Source: Candidatus Rubrimentiphilum sp.
Lineage (GTDB): Bacteria > Vulcanimicrobiota > Vulcanimicrobiia > Vulcanimicrobiales > Vulcanimicrobiaceae
DNA: 64,000 bases
Reading direction: 5' to 3'
Assembly (NCBI GenBank): GCA_035710515.1
Contig: DASTDE010000003.1
Location: forward strand, 268,882-332,881
Shown here: piece by piece, positions 1-8,241 of the stretch
How the letters are laid out: each line of letters begins with the position of its first letter
Numbering within the stretch: position 1 is the stretch's first letter
Notes under the pieces: generated by a model
What the model was told of the DNA's origin: nothing
Seen by the model: only the letters and a program-made list of their open reading frames with translations
The model's database searches: none
Position numbers and translations under genes: made by a program

Positions 1-238
1 CAAGACCGACATGGATCACCCGATGCATTTGCACGGCCACGTCTTTGAGATCACGGGAATCGACGATGTTGCACTTGCCCGGCCGCTTCCCAAAGACACA
101 TCTCTCGTTCGCGCAAACGGCGGCACATTGAGCTGGCGTTTCCGCGCGGATTCACCGCCCGGGCGCTGGTTATTGCATTGTCACAACGCAATCCATATGA
201 TGGACGGCATGATGACCGAGGTCGTGTACCGGGCGTGA
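1..238 (+). CDS. Multicopper oxidase, C-terminal fragment
   Basis: The open frame enters from the left edge, so only the last ~79 residues are seen. They carry the C-terminal cupredoxin copper ligands of multicopper oxidases: HPMHLHGH near the start and HCHNAIHMMDGMM near the end, which supply type 1 and type 2/3 copper ligands. The enzyme would oxidise Cu(I) or organic substrates with O2, normally outside the cytoplasm. The stop TGA overlaps the GTG start of the permease gene, so the two are probably translated together. The exact substrate cannot be told from this fragment. Confidence 0.85.
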   Translation, partial: KTDMDHPMHLHGHVFEITGIDDVALARPLPKDTSLVRANGGTLSWRFRADSPPGRWLLHCHNAIHMMDGMMTEVVYRA

Positions 239-1356
239 TCCTTCAGGCGATCGGGCAGGCGCTGCTCCTCGCAGCGGGGATGTTTTGGCAGGTCGCGTGG
301 AGTCTGATCCTGGGATTTTTGCTCTCGGGATTGATCCAGGTACTCGTTTCAAAGGAACGCATGACCGCGCAGCTGGGAAAAAACGGCGTGCGCGAGATCG
401 CGCTCGCCACGGCGTACGGCGCGGCGAGCTCGTCGTGCTCGTACGCGGCGGCGGCGATGAGCAAGACCCTCTTCAAAAAGGGCGCCGGGTTCATTCCGTC
501 GCTCGCGTTTCTGTTCGCATCCACAAATCTCGTCGTCGAGCTCGGCATCATCTTGTATCTTCTCATGGGCTGGCAGTTTACGGCGGCCGAATGGCTCGGC
601 GGTGTTTTGTTGATCGCCATCATGGCCGTCATCGTGAAGGCGACATATCCGAAACGGCTCATCGACGATGCGCGCCGCCACGTCATTGACGTCACCGGCG
701 GCGATGACGACGACATGGCAGAGGGCGCAACGTTCTGGGAGAAGCTGCGCGACCCGCAGACACCGGTTCTCGTTGCGCAGAGTTTTGTGATGGACTGGTC
801 GATGCTCTGGAAGGATCTGGCCGCGGGATTCTTGATCGCGGGCGCGCTTGCGGCGTTTATCCCGAACGGCGTCTGGAGCGCGCTCTTCTTACACGGCGCG
901 CCGCCGGGCGTGCAAGTTCTCGCGAACGCCATAGTCGGACCCCTGATAGCCGTCGTTTCGTTCGTCTGCTCGATCGGCAACGTTCCGATGGCGGCGATTC
1001 TCTGGGGCAGCGGCATCAGCTTCGGCGGCGTGCTCAGTTTCCTATACGCCGACTTGATCGTGCTGCCGCTGCTGGACGTGTACCGGCGTTACTACGGATT
1101 GAAAATGGCGGCCTACATCGGCGCCGTCTTCTTCGTGACGATGGTCGCCGCCGGCATCATCATGCAGTTAGCCTTTGGCGCTTTCGGCGCAATCCCGCAC
1201 CCGAATCCGGACATTCGCTCGCACTTGGAGATGTTCTCGATCAACTACACGTTCTGGCTGAACATCGTCTTTGGCTTGCTTGCTGCGTACCTGTGGTACC
1301 TGAACCGCAAGCACCCGATGGCGCACCACTGCCCAGCTCACGAACACGCGCACTAG
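235..1356 (+). CDS. Permease, UPF0718/DUF318 (ArsP-related) family
   Basis: A 373-residue polytopic membrane protein with about eight hydrophobic segments. The early segment with SSCSYAAAAMSKTLFKKGAG and the following FLFASTN is typical of the DUF318 permeases, some of which export organoarsenicals. I use GTG at 235 (GTGA overlap with the oxidase stop); the frame is also open from an upstream ATG at 178, but that would overlap the oxidase by 61 bases. The C-terminus is His-rich (HPMAHHCPAHEHAH), and the copper-oxidase neighbour suggests metal handling. The transported substrate is unknown. Confidence 0.8.
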   Translation: MILQAIGQALLLAAGMFWQVAWSLILGFLLSGLIQVLVSKERMTAQLGKNGVREIALATAYGAASSSCSYAAAAMSKTLFKKGAGFIPSLAFLFASTNLVVELGIILYLLMGWQFTAAEWLGGVLLIAIMAVIVKATYPKRLIDDARRHVIDVTGGDDDDMAEGATFWEKLRDPQTPVLVAQSFVMDWSMLWKDLAAGFLIAGALAAFIPNGVWSALFLHGAPPGVQVLANAIVGPLIAVVSFVCSIGNVPMAAILWGSGISFGGVLSFLYADLIVLPLLDVYRRYYGLKMAAYIGAVFFVTMVAAGIIMQLAFGAFGAIPHPNPDIRSHLEMFSINYTFWLNIVFGLLAAYLWYLNRKHPMAHHCPAHEHAH

Positions 1357-1400
1357 CGGCTAACAAGGGCGCGGGCGTGCCCGGAGCGGAAACGTAGGGC

Positions 1401-2432
1401 ATGTCGCACTCGCTCGATCGCGGACGGATAGTGGTCACCGGAGGCGCCGGCTTCATCGGCAGCGCGCTGGTATGGGCGCTCAACCTGCGCGGAATCGACG
1501 ACATCCTGGTGGTCGACCGGCTCGATGAATCCGAGAAATGGAAGAACCTGGTCCCGCTGCGCTATCGAGACTACGCGGACGCAAGCGATTTTGAAGCGGC
1601 GGTTCGCGAGCGGCCGCAAAGCTTCGCGGACGTGCGCACGGTGCTGCACCTCGGCGCCTGCTCTTCCACCACCGAGACCGACACCGCATTTCTGATGCGC
1701 AACAATTACGAATATACCAAGCAGGTGGCGACGTGGGCGATCGATCGCAACGTACGTTTCGTCTACGCTTCTTCAGCCGCGACGTACGGCGCCCTCGAGC
1801 GCGATCTGCGTGACGACGGCGATCTCGACTCGCTGCGACCGCTGAACATGTACGCGTACTCGAAGCACCGCTTCGATCTCTTCGCGCGCGACAGCGGCTG
1901 GCTGGATCGCATTACGGGCCTCAAATACTTCAACGTGTTCGGCCCGAACGAACAGCACAAGGGCGACATGCGCAGTCTCGTCGACAAGGCGTTTCATCAA
2001 ATTCAAGACACCGGCTCGATCAAACTCTTCAAGAGTTATCGCAGCGAGTACAAGGACGGTGAGCAGCGCCGCGACTTCCTCTACGTTAAAGACGCGGTTG
2101 ACATGACGCTGCATCTGGCCGAACGCGACGCGTACGGGTTGTACAATGTCGGCTCGGGCGAGCCTCACACGTGGCTCGAATTAGTGCGGCCGATCTTCCG
2201 GTCGCTTCGCGTGCCCGAGCGGATCGATTTTATCGACATGCCGGCGACGCTGCGCGACAAGTATCAGTACTGCACCTGCGCGACCATCGCGCAATTGCGC
2301 GCGGCCGGCTATAAACGCCCGGTTACGCCGCTGAACGAAGCAGTCGAAGATTACGTGCGCAACTACTTGATGCCCGGCCGGCGCCTCGATCCGCAGGCGG
2401 AATCGTCCGCGGCAGTTAATCGCAGCGCATGA
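1401..2432 (+). CDS. hldD: ADP-L-glycero-D-manno-heptose 6-epimerase
   Basis: A short-chain dehydrogenase/epimerase of 343 residues. The N-terminal Rossmann motif GGAGFIGS binds NADP, and YAYSKHRFD holds the catalytic YxxxK. The region after the Rossmann fold (VVDRLDESEKWKNL) is characteristic of HldD/RfaD rather than of GalE. The enzyme inverts C6 of ADP-D-glycero-manno-heptose to make the L,D-heptose donor for the LPS inner core, acting in the cytoplasm. Its presence supports a diderm cell with heptose LPS. The stop overlaps the next ATG (ATGA), so the downstream gene is translationally coupled. Confidence 0.9.
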   Translation: MSHSLDRGRIVVTGGAGFIGSALVWALNLRGIDDILVVDRLDESEKWKNLVPLRYRDYADASDFEAAVRERPQSFADVRTVLHLGACSSTTETDTAFLMRNNYEYTKQVATWAIDRNVRFVYASSAATYGALERDLRDDGDLDSLRPLNMYAYSKHRFDLFARDSGWLDRITGLKYFNVFGPNEQHKGDMRSLVDKAFHQIQDTGSIKLFKSYRSEYKDGEQRRDFLYVKDAVDMTLHLAERDAYGLYNVGSGEPHTWLELVRPIFRSLRVPERIDFIDMPATLRDKYQYCTCATIAQLRAAGYKRPVTPLNEAVEDYVRNYLMPGRRLDPQAESSAAVNRSA

Positions 2433-3175
2433 GCTCTCGAGCCGACCGGCGCCGCCAAGAACGCGGCGGATCCGGACCGCCCCCGCGCCGCGATCCCATG
2501 ACGTCGATCTATATCGGCCTCGGGATCGTCATCGTCCTCATCTTCGCCGGATTCGGCATCATGGCGTACGTGCAAAACTCGGCGCGCAACGCGCAGCTGA
2601 GTTTCGTCAATTCGACTCCGACGCCGGGCCCAAATGCGAAGTCAAAGCCGATCGTCTTGCAACCGCCTACTGCGGTCGGCAAGAACTTTTTTAAGGTCGC
2701 CATCAACCAGTCGGCGGATCTTCCGACCGGCGGCCGGGGTGCACTCGTCGACGGGATCCCTTGCGAATCGATGGAGCAGGCGATCTTGCACGTGCACACG
2801 GAGCTCTCGCTTTTCGTGAACGGCAAACAGATCGCGATCCCGCGGAACGTTGGAATCGTGGGGACATTGCAGGGTGTGTGCTTATACTGGATCCACACCC
2901 ACGATGCGACGGGCATTATTCACGTCGAAGCCGGGAGTGCCATCGCACCAGCCGGCGGGAATTATACGCTAGGAAACTTCTTCGACATCTGGGGACAGCC
3001 GCTCAGCCGCACTCAGGTCGGACCGTTCAAGGGAGCCGTTACGGCGTTCGTCAACGGCGCGCAGTATAACGGCGACCTCTCATCCATTCCACTGCGCTCT
3101 CACCAGGAAGTCGTGCTCGAAGTAGGCGCGCCGATCGTGGCTCCGCGAATTTACACGTTCCCGCCCGGCGTATGA
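2429..3175 (+). CDS. Membrane-anchored protein of unknown function
   Basis: A 248-residue protein with a charged Arg/Pro-rich N-terminus (~25 residues), one transmembrane helix at about 26-50 and an extracytoplasmic domain containing SMEQAILHVHTELSLFVNG and WIHTHDATGIIHVE. The clustered His residues (HVH, HTHD, H) could bind metal. It is linked by ATGA overlaps both to hldD upstream and to the SCO-like gene downstream. The His-rich domain next to a copper chaperone hints at a periplasmic metal-binding role, but that is inference. I do not recognise the family with certainty. Confidence 0.75.
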   Translation: MSSRADRRRQERGGSGPPPRRDPMTSIYIGLGIVIVLIFAGFGIMAYVQNSARNAQLSFVNSTPTPGPNAKSKPIVLQPPTAVGKNFFKVAINQSADLPTGGRGALVDGIPCESMEQAILHVHTELSLFVNGKQIAIPRNVGIVGTLQGVCLYWIHTHDATGIIHVEAGSAIAPAGGNYTLGNFFDIWGQPLSRTQVGPFKGAVTAFVNGAQYNGDLSSIPLRSHQEVVLEVGAPIVAPRIYTFPPGV

Positions 3176-4173
3176 AGAATCCCGGCCTTGTCGGGCCGAC
3201 CCTTTTAACCATCCTCATCGCGGCGCTGGCCACTGGAACCGCAACCGCCGGCACGATCATTCCGGTGCACGGAACGGTGCTGGCGGTTACGTCAAAAGAC
3301 ACTGCGGTTATTCGCAACGACGCCGTGACCGGCACGCTGCCGTCTATGACGCACGCATATCGCGTCGAGCCGCCGGTTGCGTTGAGTGCGGGCGTGGGGA
3401 TCGACGGCTTTATCGATCGCAGCACGCGGCCCTGGCGCTGGTACGATGCAGCGATCGCCGGAGAATTCGTTCCCGGGTTGCCGCAAACCGGAAAAGTAAA
3501 AGCGCTCGACGTCGGCGGCTATCTGCCGCATACGCATCTGGTAGACCAGCAGGGGAAGCTCTTCGATCTCGCGGCCGCGGTGCGCGGCAAAGTAAGCCTG
3601 GTCAGTTTCATCTTCACGCGCTGTAAAGACGAGTGCCCGATCATTAGCGCAAAGTTCGCGGCGCTGCAGCGCGAGCTCGACCCGGCGCACTTTCACTTAG
3701 TCGAAGTGACGATCGATCCGGTCTACGACTCGCCTTCGGTGCTCGCGCGCTACGCGCGGCAGTTCGGAGCCGACAACGCGGCCTGGTCGATGGTTACCGG
3801 ACAGCCGCACGAGATCGCAAATTTGCTCGATCGTTTCGGCATCTCGTCGCTGCGCGTCGAGAAGGGCAACCTGATTCACAACGACAGGCTGTTCTTGTCC
3901 GCGCCCGACGGCCGGATCACGCAAGTCGTGCAAACCTCCGGCTTCACGCCCGATTCGATGGCGGCGCAAGCCAAGCACCTTGCCGGCATGGTCAGCAACC
4001 CGTTCGGCCGCTTTCAGCTGTGGCTGATCGCCAGCGTTACGGCGCTGTGCGGCGGCAATCAATTCGCCGGAATCGTTGCCCTGGAGACGATGCTTTTCTT
4101 GATCATCGCCGCCATCTCGTTCGTTCTCTTAAGTTGGGTGGCGCGCAGGCTCTGGGGAACGTCAGGCTCGTAG
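3172..4173 (+). CDS. SCO1/SenC-family copper-binding thioredoxin-fold protein
   Basis: A 333-residue exported protein with an N-terminal signal segment (LLTILIAALATGTATA), a central SCO/thioredoxin domain and a C-terminal membrane helix at about 296-325. The copper-ligand motif CKDEC (C151, C155) and a distal His (LIHNDRLF, ~236) match the CxxxC...H set of SCO proteins, which deliver copper to the CuA site of cytochrome oxidase. A C-terminal rather than N-terminal anchor is less common. The gene starts in an ATGA overlap and its end overlaps the convergent HprK-like gene by 12 bases. Confidence 0.85.
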   Translation: MKNPGLVGPTLLTILIAALATGTATAGTIIPVHGTVLAVTSKDTAVIRNDAVTGTLPSMTHAYRVEPPVALSAGVGIDGFIDRSTRPWRWYDAAIAGEFVPGLPQTGKVKALDVGGYLPHTHLVDQQGKLFDLAAAVRGKVSLVSFIFTRCKDECPIISAKFAALQRELDPAHFHLVEVTIDPVYDSPSVLARYARQFGADNAAWSMVTGQPHEIANLLDRFGISSLRVEKGNLIHNDRLFLSAPDGRITQVVQTSGFTPDSMAAQAKHLAGMVSNPFGRFQLWLIASVTALCGGNQFAGIVALETMLFLIIAAISFVLLSWVARRLWGTSGS

Positions 4174-5043
4174 CGACAAAATCGCGTTGCCGATCGCATC
4201 CGCGGTTGCGTCGGGAGATCCAAGGATCAGCCGGAAGCAGTGGAGGCCGCGCAACAGTGCGATAGCGCGCGTCACGCGATCCATCAAGTCGCCTCGCGCA
4301 TCGAACCAGCGCGTAATCGCAGGCAGCGCGCTCGCGGCGTCGATGCGCTCCAGCGACGCGGAATTGCCCGAACCGGCCAGCACGAACAGCGCGCCGAGCG
4401 GCCGCGGGTCGGCGATGGCAGCCGCGCCAAAACACGTTTTTAACGAGAGCTCGGGCACGTCGGGCAACGTCTGGTGATCCGCCAGCAGCAGCCGGGGACC
4501 CGCGGTTCGCACGGAGCAGCGGCGCAAGAACGGATAGACGATATTGCCGCGCACGATGGCGCGCTCGTCCGAATACACGTGCATGTCACGGCGCACGCAT
4601 GCCATCAGGGCCGCGATCTTGTTTGCGCTCGAATGTCCGGCGATCGCAATCGCGGTGCCCCGGTACTCCAGCGCCGCGGCGTGAATCGAGGCCATGTCGG
4701 GATCGAAGCGGATGACGGCCGAGAGCATGACCGCGTCGGCCAGAAACGCAATGGCGTTCGGCGGCAGCGTTCCCTGCGTCCAGCGCCACGACGGCGCATG
4801 GTCAGACCAAAACGAATACCCGTTCCGCGAACTGGCAACGTAATAGCAAAAGTCGGGTTCGCGCGAAGCGGGATGATCGGCATACCGTAGTCCGAAAAGC
4901 CGCGCTACCTCGTGCAGGTCGGTCCGCAACTCCATGACCACGCCGGCAATCTCGCAACGAGCGCCAAAGATGCAATTTTCGGCCAGCTCACCATGCGATG
5001 CCTCACCGGCCCGCGTGAGCTGTTCCGCCCGGATTACCCGCAT
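4162..5043 (-). CDS. HPr-kinase-like protein with degenerate P-loop
   Basis: A 293-residue cytoplasmic protein. The middle (about 120-165) has the HprK/aldolase-kinase layout: IHAAALEYRGTAIAIAGHSS, then YSDERAIV, as in the P-loop and following strand of HPr serine kinase-like proteins. The Walker A is degenerate: AGHSSANKIAAL has Asn where Gly should precede Lys, and Ile where Ser/Thr should follow it, so ATP binding may be lost or altered. Such proteins are often found near PqqD-type peptide-modification genes, but none is seen here. Function unknown. Confidence 0.65.
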   Translation of the reverse strand: MRVIRAEQLTRAGEASHGELAENCIFGARCEIAGVVMELRTDLHEVARLFGLRYADHPASREPDFCYYVASSRNGYSFWSDHAPSWRWTQGTLPPNAIAFLADAVMLSAVIRFDPDMASIHAAALEYRGTAIAIAGHSSANKIAALMACVRRDMHVYSDERAIVRGNIVYPFLRRCSVRTAGPRLLLADHQTLPDVPELSLKTCFGAAAIADPRPLGALFVLAGSGNSASLERIDAASALPAITRWFDARGDLMDRVTRAIALLRGLHCFRLILGSPDATADAIGNAILSLRA

Positions 5044-5122
5044 CGCACGCTCATTGCCATATCAAGGTACCCATCCGGCGGGACGAGGCCCGGACAAGCG
5101 GTTGCCTGCGCTTGCCAGGTCC

Positions 5123-5148
5123 GGAACCAAGCGTACGGGTAAAACGAC
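5123..5148 (+). promoter_or_regulatory. Possible ECF-type promoter of the sigma operon
   Basis: GGAACC at 5123-5128, a 16-base spacer, then CGAC at 5145-5148 resembles the GGAAC-N16-CGTC pattern recognised by many ECF sigma factors. It ends six bases before the sigma gene ATG, which fits autoregulation with an almost leaderless transcript. It is based on motif similarity only. Confidence 0.35.
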
Positions 5149-5154
5149 GGTTGA

Positions 5155-5727
5155 ATGGGAGTTCCGCGTAAGCCGATCCAACCGCCGACCCCCGAGCAGG
5201 CCGCTTTTTTGGAGCGGGCGATCGAGCAGTACGGCAAGGCGACCTATAATTTCGCCTACCGGCTAACGCACAACGAGGCCGATGCCCGCGACCTGACCCA
5301 GGAGGCCTTTATCCGGGTCTACCGGGCCTGGCGCTCCTTCGTGCCTGGAACCTCGTTTTTATCGTGGATCTACCGGATCGTCACGAATCTGCACCGGGAC
5401 GAACTTCGGCGCAGAAAGGGACGTTACCAAGAGGAGATCCCCGAGGACAATGCGCCGCAGGAGTTCGCGGGGGGGCGCCCACTGGCCGTGTCGCCCATCG
5501 AGGACTACGTCGAGGGCCAGCTGAGCGAACCGCTCGCGCGTTCGCTGGAGCAGCTCTCAGGTGATCAGCGGCAAGTGATCGTCTTGGCGGATATCGAGGA
5601 GTACAGCTATCAGGAAATCGCCGAGATCATGGGGTGCTCGATCGGAACCGTCCGATCGAGGCTTCACCGCGCGCGGGCGTTACTTCGAAGATTAGTGCAG
5701 CGACAACTGGAGCAGAAAAAATTATGA
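5155..5727 (+). CDS. RNA polymerase sigma factor, ECF (RpoE-like) subfamily
   Basis: 190 residues with the two ECF domains. Region 2 at about 25-95 contains ARDLTQEAFIRVYRAWRSF and the -10-binding FLSWIYRIVTNLHRDELRR. Region 4 at about 130-185 contains IEEYSYQEIAEIMGCSIGTVRSRLHRAR, the helix-turn-helix that reads the -35. It directs core polymerase to a stress regulon. It is followed by an ATGA-coupled anti-sigma gene and an RseB-like gene, the usual envelope-stress arrangement. ATG 5155 is used because region 2 begins soon after it. Confidence 0.92.
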   Translation: MGVPRKPIQPPTPEQAAFLERAIEQYGKATYNFAYRLTHNEADARDLTQEAFIRVYRAWRSFVPGTSFLSWIYRIVTNLHRDELRRRKGRYQEEIPEDNAPQEFAGGRPLAVSPIEDYVEGQLSEPLARSLEQLSGDQRQVIVLADIEEYSYQEIAEIMGCSIGTVRSRLHRARALLRRLVQRQLEQKKL

Positions 5728-6242
5728 CAGAGCATCTTGCCAACCCACTCCTGATCGATTACATGCACGCAGGGCTCGCTCCGGAAGAGGACGCGCGCGT
5801 TTACGCGCATCTCGAAGCCTGCCCGGCTTGCCGCGCCGAGTACGACGCCGAATTGGCGTTGACGGACTTGCTGCGCGCCTACGCGCGCGCCGAAACGCGC
5901 GAGTTGCCGCCGATGCTCAAGGCCGAACTGTGGGAACGTATCCGTTCCGCCCAGCCCTCGCCGCTGCAAAAGATCGCCGGCTGGCTGCGCCCCGCCGTCG
6001 CTCTGCCGATGGCAGCCGCCATTGCCTTGGCCGCGTATTTTGGAACCGCTTACATGGGGCCGCGAGGCGCCGCTCCCATCGACGCCGCGTACTACTTGCA
6101 AGACCACGCCGTCTTCAATAGCACGGTGCCGTTCAGCGATCGCGCGAGCTCGAGCTCCGGGGATCTTGAAACGAGCAGCTCCGCCAAAGCTTCAAACGCC
6201 GTCGCGTTAACCGCCTCGTATATGGCGGATGCCAATCCGTAA
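5724..6242 (+). CDS. Zinc-finger anti-sigma factor, single-pass membrane protein
   Basis: 172 residues starting at the ATG that overlaps the sigma stop (ATGA). The N-terminus has a ZAS-type motif HLEACPACRAEYDAEL (HxxxCxxC), typical of anti-sigma domains that hold an ECF factor at the membrane. A transmembrane helix follows at about 95-115 (VALPMAAAIALAAYF) with a short Ser-rich extracytoplasmic tail. An in-frame extension upstream exists but would lie inside the sigma gene. The end overlaps the RseB-like gene by 14 bases. Confidence 0.88.
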   Translation: MTEHLANPLLIDYMHAGLAPEEDARVYAHLEACPACRAEYDAELALTDLLRAYARAETRELPPMLKAELWERIRSAQPSPLQKIAGWLRPAVALPMAAAIALAAYFGTAYMGPRGAAPIDAAYYLQDHAVFNSTVPFSDRASSSSGDLETSSSAKASNAVALTASYMADANP

Positions 6243-7236
6243 AGCGAGTTCCGCAGCGCTCGTGCTCGCCGCGCTCCTAACGGGCGCGGCGCAGCGCACC
6301 GACCCGGCGCAGCTCCTGCGCCAGGCGGTCGATGCATACAGCAAACTTTCCTACGTCGGACAAATTCAGAACGTTGACTTCGGCAGCAGCCACGCGAACG
6401 CGGTGCTCTTCCGTATCGAGCATCGTGCGCCGGATTTCACGCGGCGCTGGTACCTCGCGCCCGATTCGCTGTACGGCGACTCGATCATCATTCGCGGAAG
6501 CATGGAGTACGACGTCGACGTCCACAAGAGCCGCATCGTCGTCGCGCGCAATAATGCGCTGGACGATCAGGTGGCCTTGGACGACAACTTCGGCATGCTG
6601 CTGCGCAACTACAAAGCCGTGATGGGGCCGGATACGAGCGTCGCGGGAAGACGAGCGGTCCAGGTGCTGTTAGTCAACAAATACACAGGCGAAACCGTGA
6701 TACGGCTTTCGCTCGACGCCGAAACCAAGCTCGTGTTGGAGAAAGACCGCTTCGGCAGCAACGGCACCGTCACGAACCAAATGCGCTTCGAACAGATCCG
6801 CTACACCGCCGTCCAGCCGCAAGTCTTCGACGTGCCGTCGGGCTTCTCGCAGGTGCGTGGTCAGGATGAAGGCATCCCGTCCAACGACTTGCAAGCGCTC
6901 GTAAAGAGCGCCGGCTTCCACGCGCTTGGTCCAAAGTATTTGCCCGAGGGCTTTCTGCCCATCGCCGGCGAGGTGAACACCATCAAGGGCGTGCGCACCT
7001 TGCACTTGCTCTACTCCGACGGATTGCGCACCATATCGCTCTTTGAAAACGCGCGCGGCGCGGCCGTGGATATGAGCCGGTACACGCAGCACGGAACCAA
7101 GATTCAATCCAATGACGCGCAGTACGTTCAAGACGGCGCGATGACCCTGCTGGCATGGAACAAAGGCGGGTTGTACTTCGCGCTCGTCGGTGAGTTATCG
7201 CTTGCCGAACTGACGCGCATCGGCGGCTCAGTCTAA
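6229..7236 (+). CDS. RseB/MucB-like sigma-E regulatory periplasmic protein
   Basis: 335 residues with an N-terminal signal peptide (ALVLAALLTGAA). The first ~200 residues form a LolA/RseB-like half-barrel (SYVGQIQNVDFG, RRWYLAPDSLYGDSIII) and the last ~100 a smaller domain (FLPIAGEV... LHLLYSDGLRTISLFE) like the C-terminal MucB domain. RseB proteins bind the anti-sigma factor in the periplasm and sense envelope damage. The position as third gene after sigma and anti-sigma supports the call. Its 3' end overlaps the convergent HDAC-family gene by 9 bases. Confidence 0.8.
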   Translation: MPIRKASSAALVLAALLTGAAQRTDPAQLLRQAVDAYSKLSYVGQIQNVDFGSSHANAVLFRIEHRAPDFTRRWYLAPDSLYGDSIIIRGSMEYDVDVHKSRIVVARNNALDDQVALDDNFGMLLRNYKAVMGPDTSVAGRRAVQVLLVNKYTGETVIRLSLDAETKLVLEKDRFGSNGTVTNQMRFEQIRYTAVQPQVFDVPSGFSQVRGQDEGIPSNDLQALVKSAGFHALGPKYLPEGFLPIAGEVNTIKGVRTLHLLYSDGLRTISLFENARGAAVDMSRYTQHGTKIQSNDAQYVQDGAMTLLAWNKGGLYFALVGELSLAELTRIGGSV

Positions 7237-8241
7237 GTTCTCGATCTTCTCCAACAGATTGCGCTGCGCAGCAGGGACCGCGCGGTCCGGCGCACCGCTT
7301 TCTGACGTGCGATCTTCGTCGTGCACGTCGGCGATCTGCGCCACCGAGCGCGCGAGTGCGTCCAGGCCGTAACCACCCTCCAGCACGTAGGCGACTCGCC
7401 CGCCGCAAAATTCATGCGCGGTCGCGTTGATGGCGGCAGCCAGTTGCCCGGCGGCGTCCACATCGACGCCTAAATCGCCGACTATATCCCCCGCGACGTA
7501 GTCAAAGCCGGCGCTTACGATCAACAGGTCGGGCCGCGTGCGCTGCGCGGCGATGCGCAGCAGCCGTTCCCATAGCGCGACGAAGTGCTCGGTGCCGAAT
7601 GCGTGCGGCGGCAGCGGCACGTTTATGATTGCGTCGCCGCCGGGAAGCACGTAGTTTTCCTCGACGCCACCGGTACCCGGATACGCCGGGTATGCGTGCG
7701 TTGAGACGTAGGAAAGCCCGTCACCGCTGACGGCCTGCGTACCGTTGCCGTGGTGATAATCGAAGTCGACCACAAGCGTGCGCGCCCCGCTCTGCGCCTG
7801 TACGGCGCGTGCCGCAATCGCCACGTTGTTGAAGACGCAGAATCCCATCCCGCGAGCGGGTTCAGCGTGGTGTCCTGGCGGGCGAACGACCGCAAAGGTT
7901 GCCTTACCATCTTGCATTGCCGTTTCGGCTGCAACGATCGCGCCGCCGGCGGCACGCAGCGCGACCGCGAATGAGTTTTCGTCTACAACGGTGTCGCCGG
8001 TTGAAAGATATCCTGCCGTGCCCTGTAACCGCGCGATCTCCGCGCGCACGAGATCGAAATATCCGCGCGTGTGAACCCGCTCGATTTCTTCTTGGGTGGC
8101 GTCTCGCGGCGCCAGCAGATCGTCCAAACCCCCGCGCCGGCGCAAGTAATCCGCAATCGCTTCAACCCGCGCGGGCGATTCCGGGAACGGAACCCCACGC
8201 AGGTGATCGCGGAAAAGCTCGTCGTAGACGACTCTCGTTAG
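7228..8241 (-). CDS. Histone deacetylase superfamily (acetoin utilisation/APAH-like) protein
   Basis: Zinc-dependent amidohydrolase of the arginase/HDAC fold, about 337 residues. It has the active-site set PPGHHAE (His pair), DFDYHHGNGT (Zn Asp and His), SAGFDY (Zn Asp) and LEGGYG (catalytic region). It probably deacetylates polyamines or acetyl-lysine. The first standard start in frame is TTG at 8145, but family-conserved N-terminal sequence (VYDELFRDH, FPESPARVEAI) is encoded upstream to 8232. The frame runs into CTAA at 8241-8238, where TAA is the stop of the upstream TPR gene. I therefore place the start there although no ATG, GTG or TTG exists. Confidence 0.85.
   Translation of the reverse strand, partial: LTRVVYDELFRDHLRGVPFPESPARVEAIADYLRRRGGLDDLLAPRDATQEEIERVHTRGYFDLVRAEIARLQGTAGYLSTGDTVVDENSFAVALRAAGGAIVAAETAMQDGKATFAVVRPPGHHAEPARGMGFCVFNNVAIAARAVQAQSGARTLVVDFDYHHGNGTQAVSGDGLSYVSTHAYPAYPGTGGVEENYVLPGGDAIINVPLPPHAFGTEHFVALWERLLRIAAQRTRPDLLIVSAGFDYVAGDIVGDLGVDVDAAGQLAAAINATAHEFCGGRVAYVLEGGYGLDALARSVAQIADVHDEDRTSESGAPDRAVPAAQRNLLEKIENLD

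Noticed and set aside
243..1016. Long antisense reading frame across the permease gene
   Set aside because: It is a shadow of the coding strand in GC-rich DNA with no recognisable domain.
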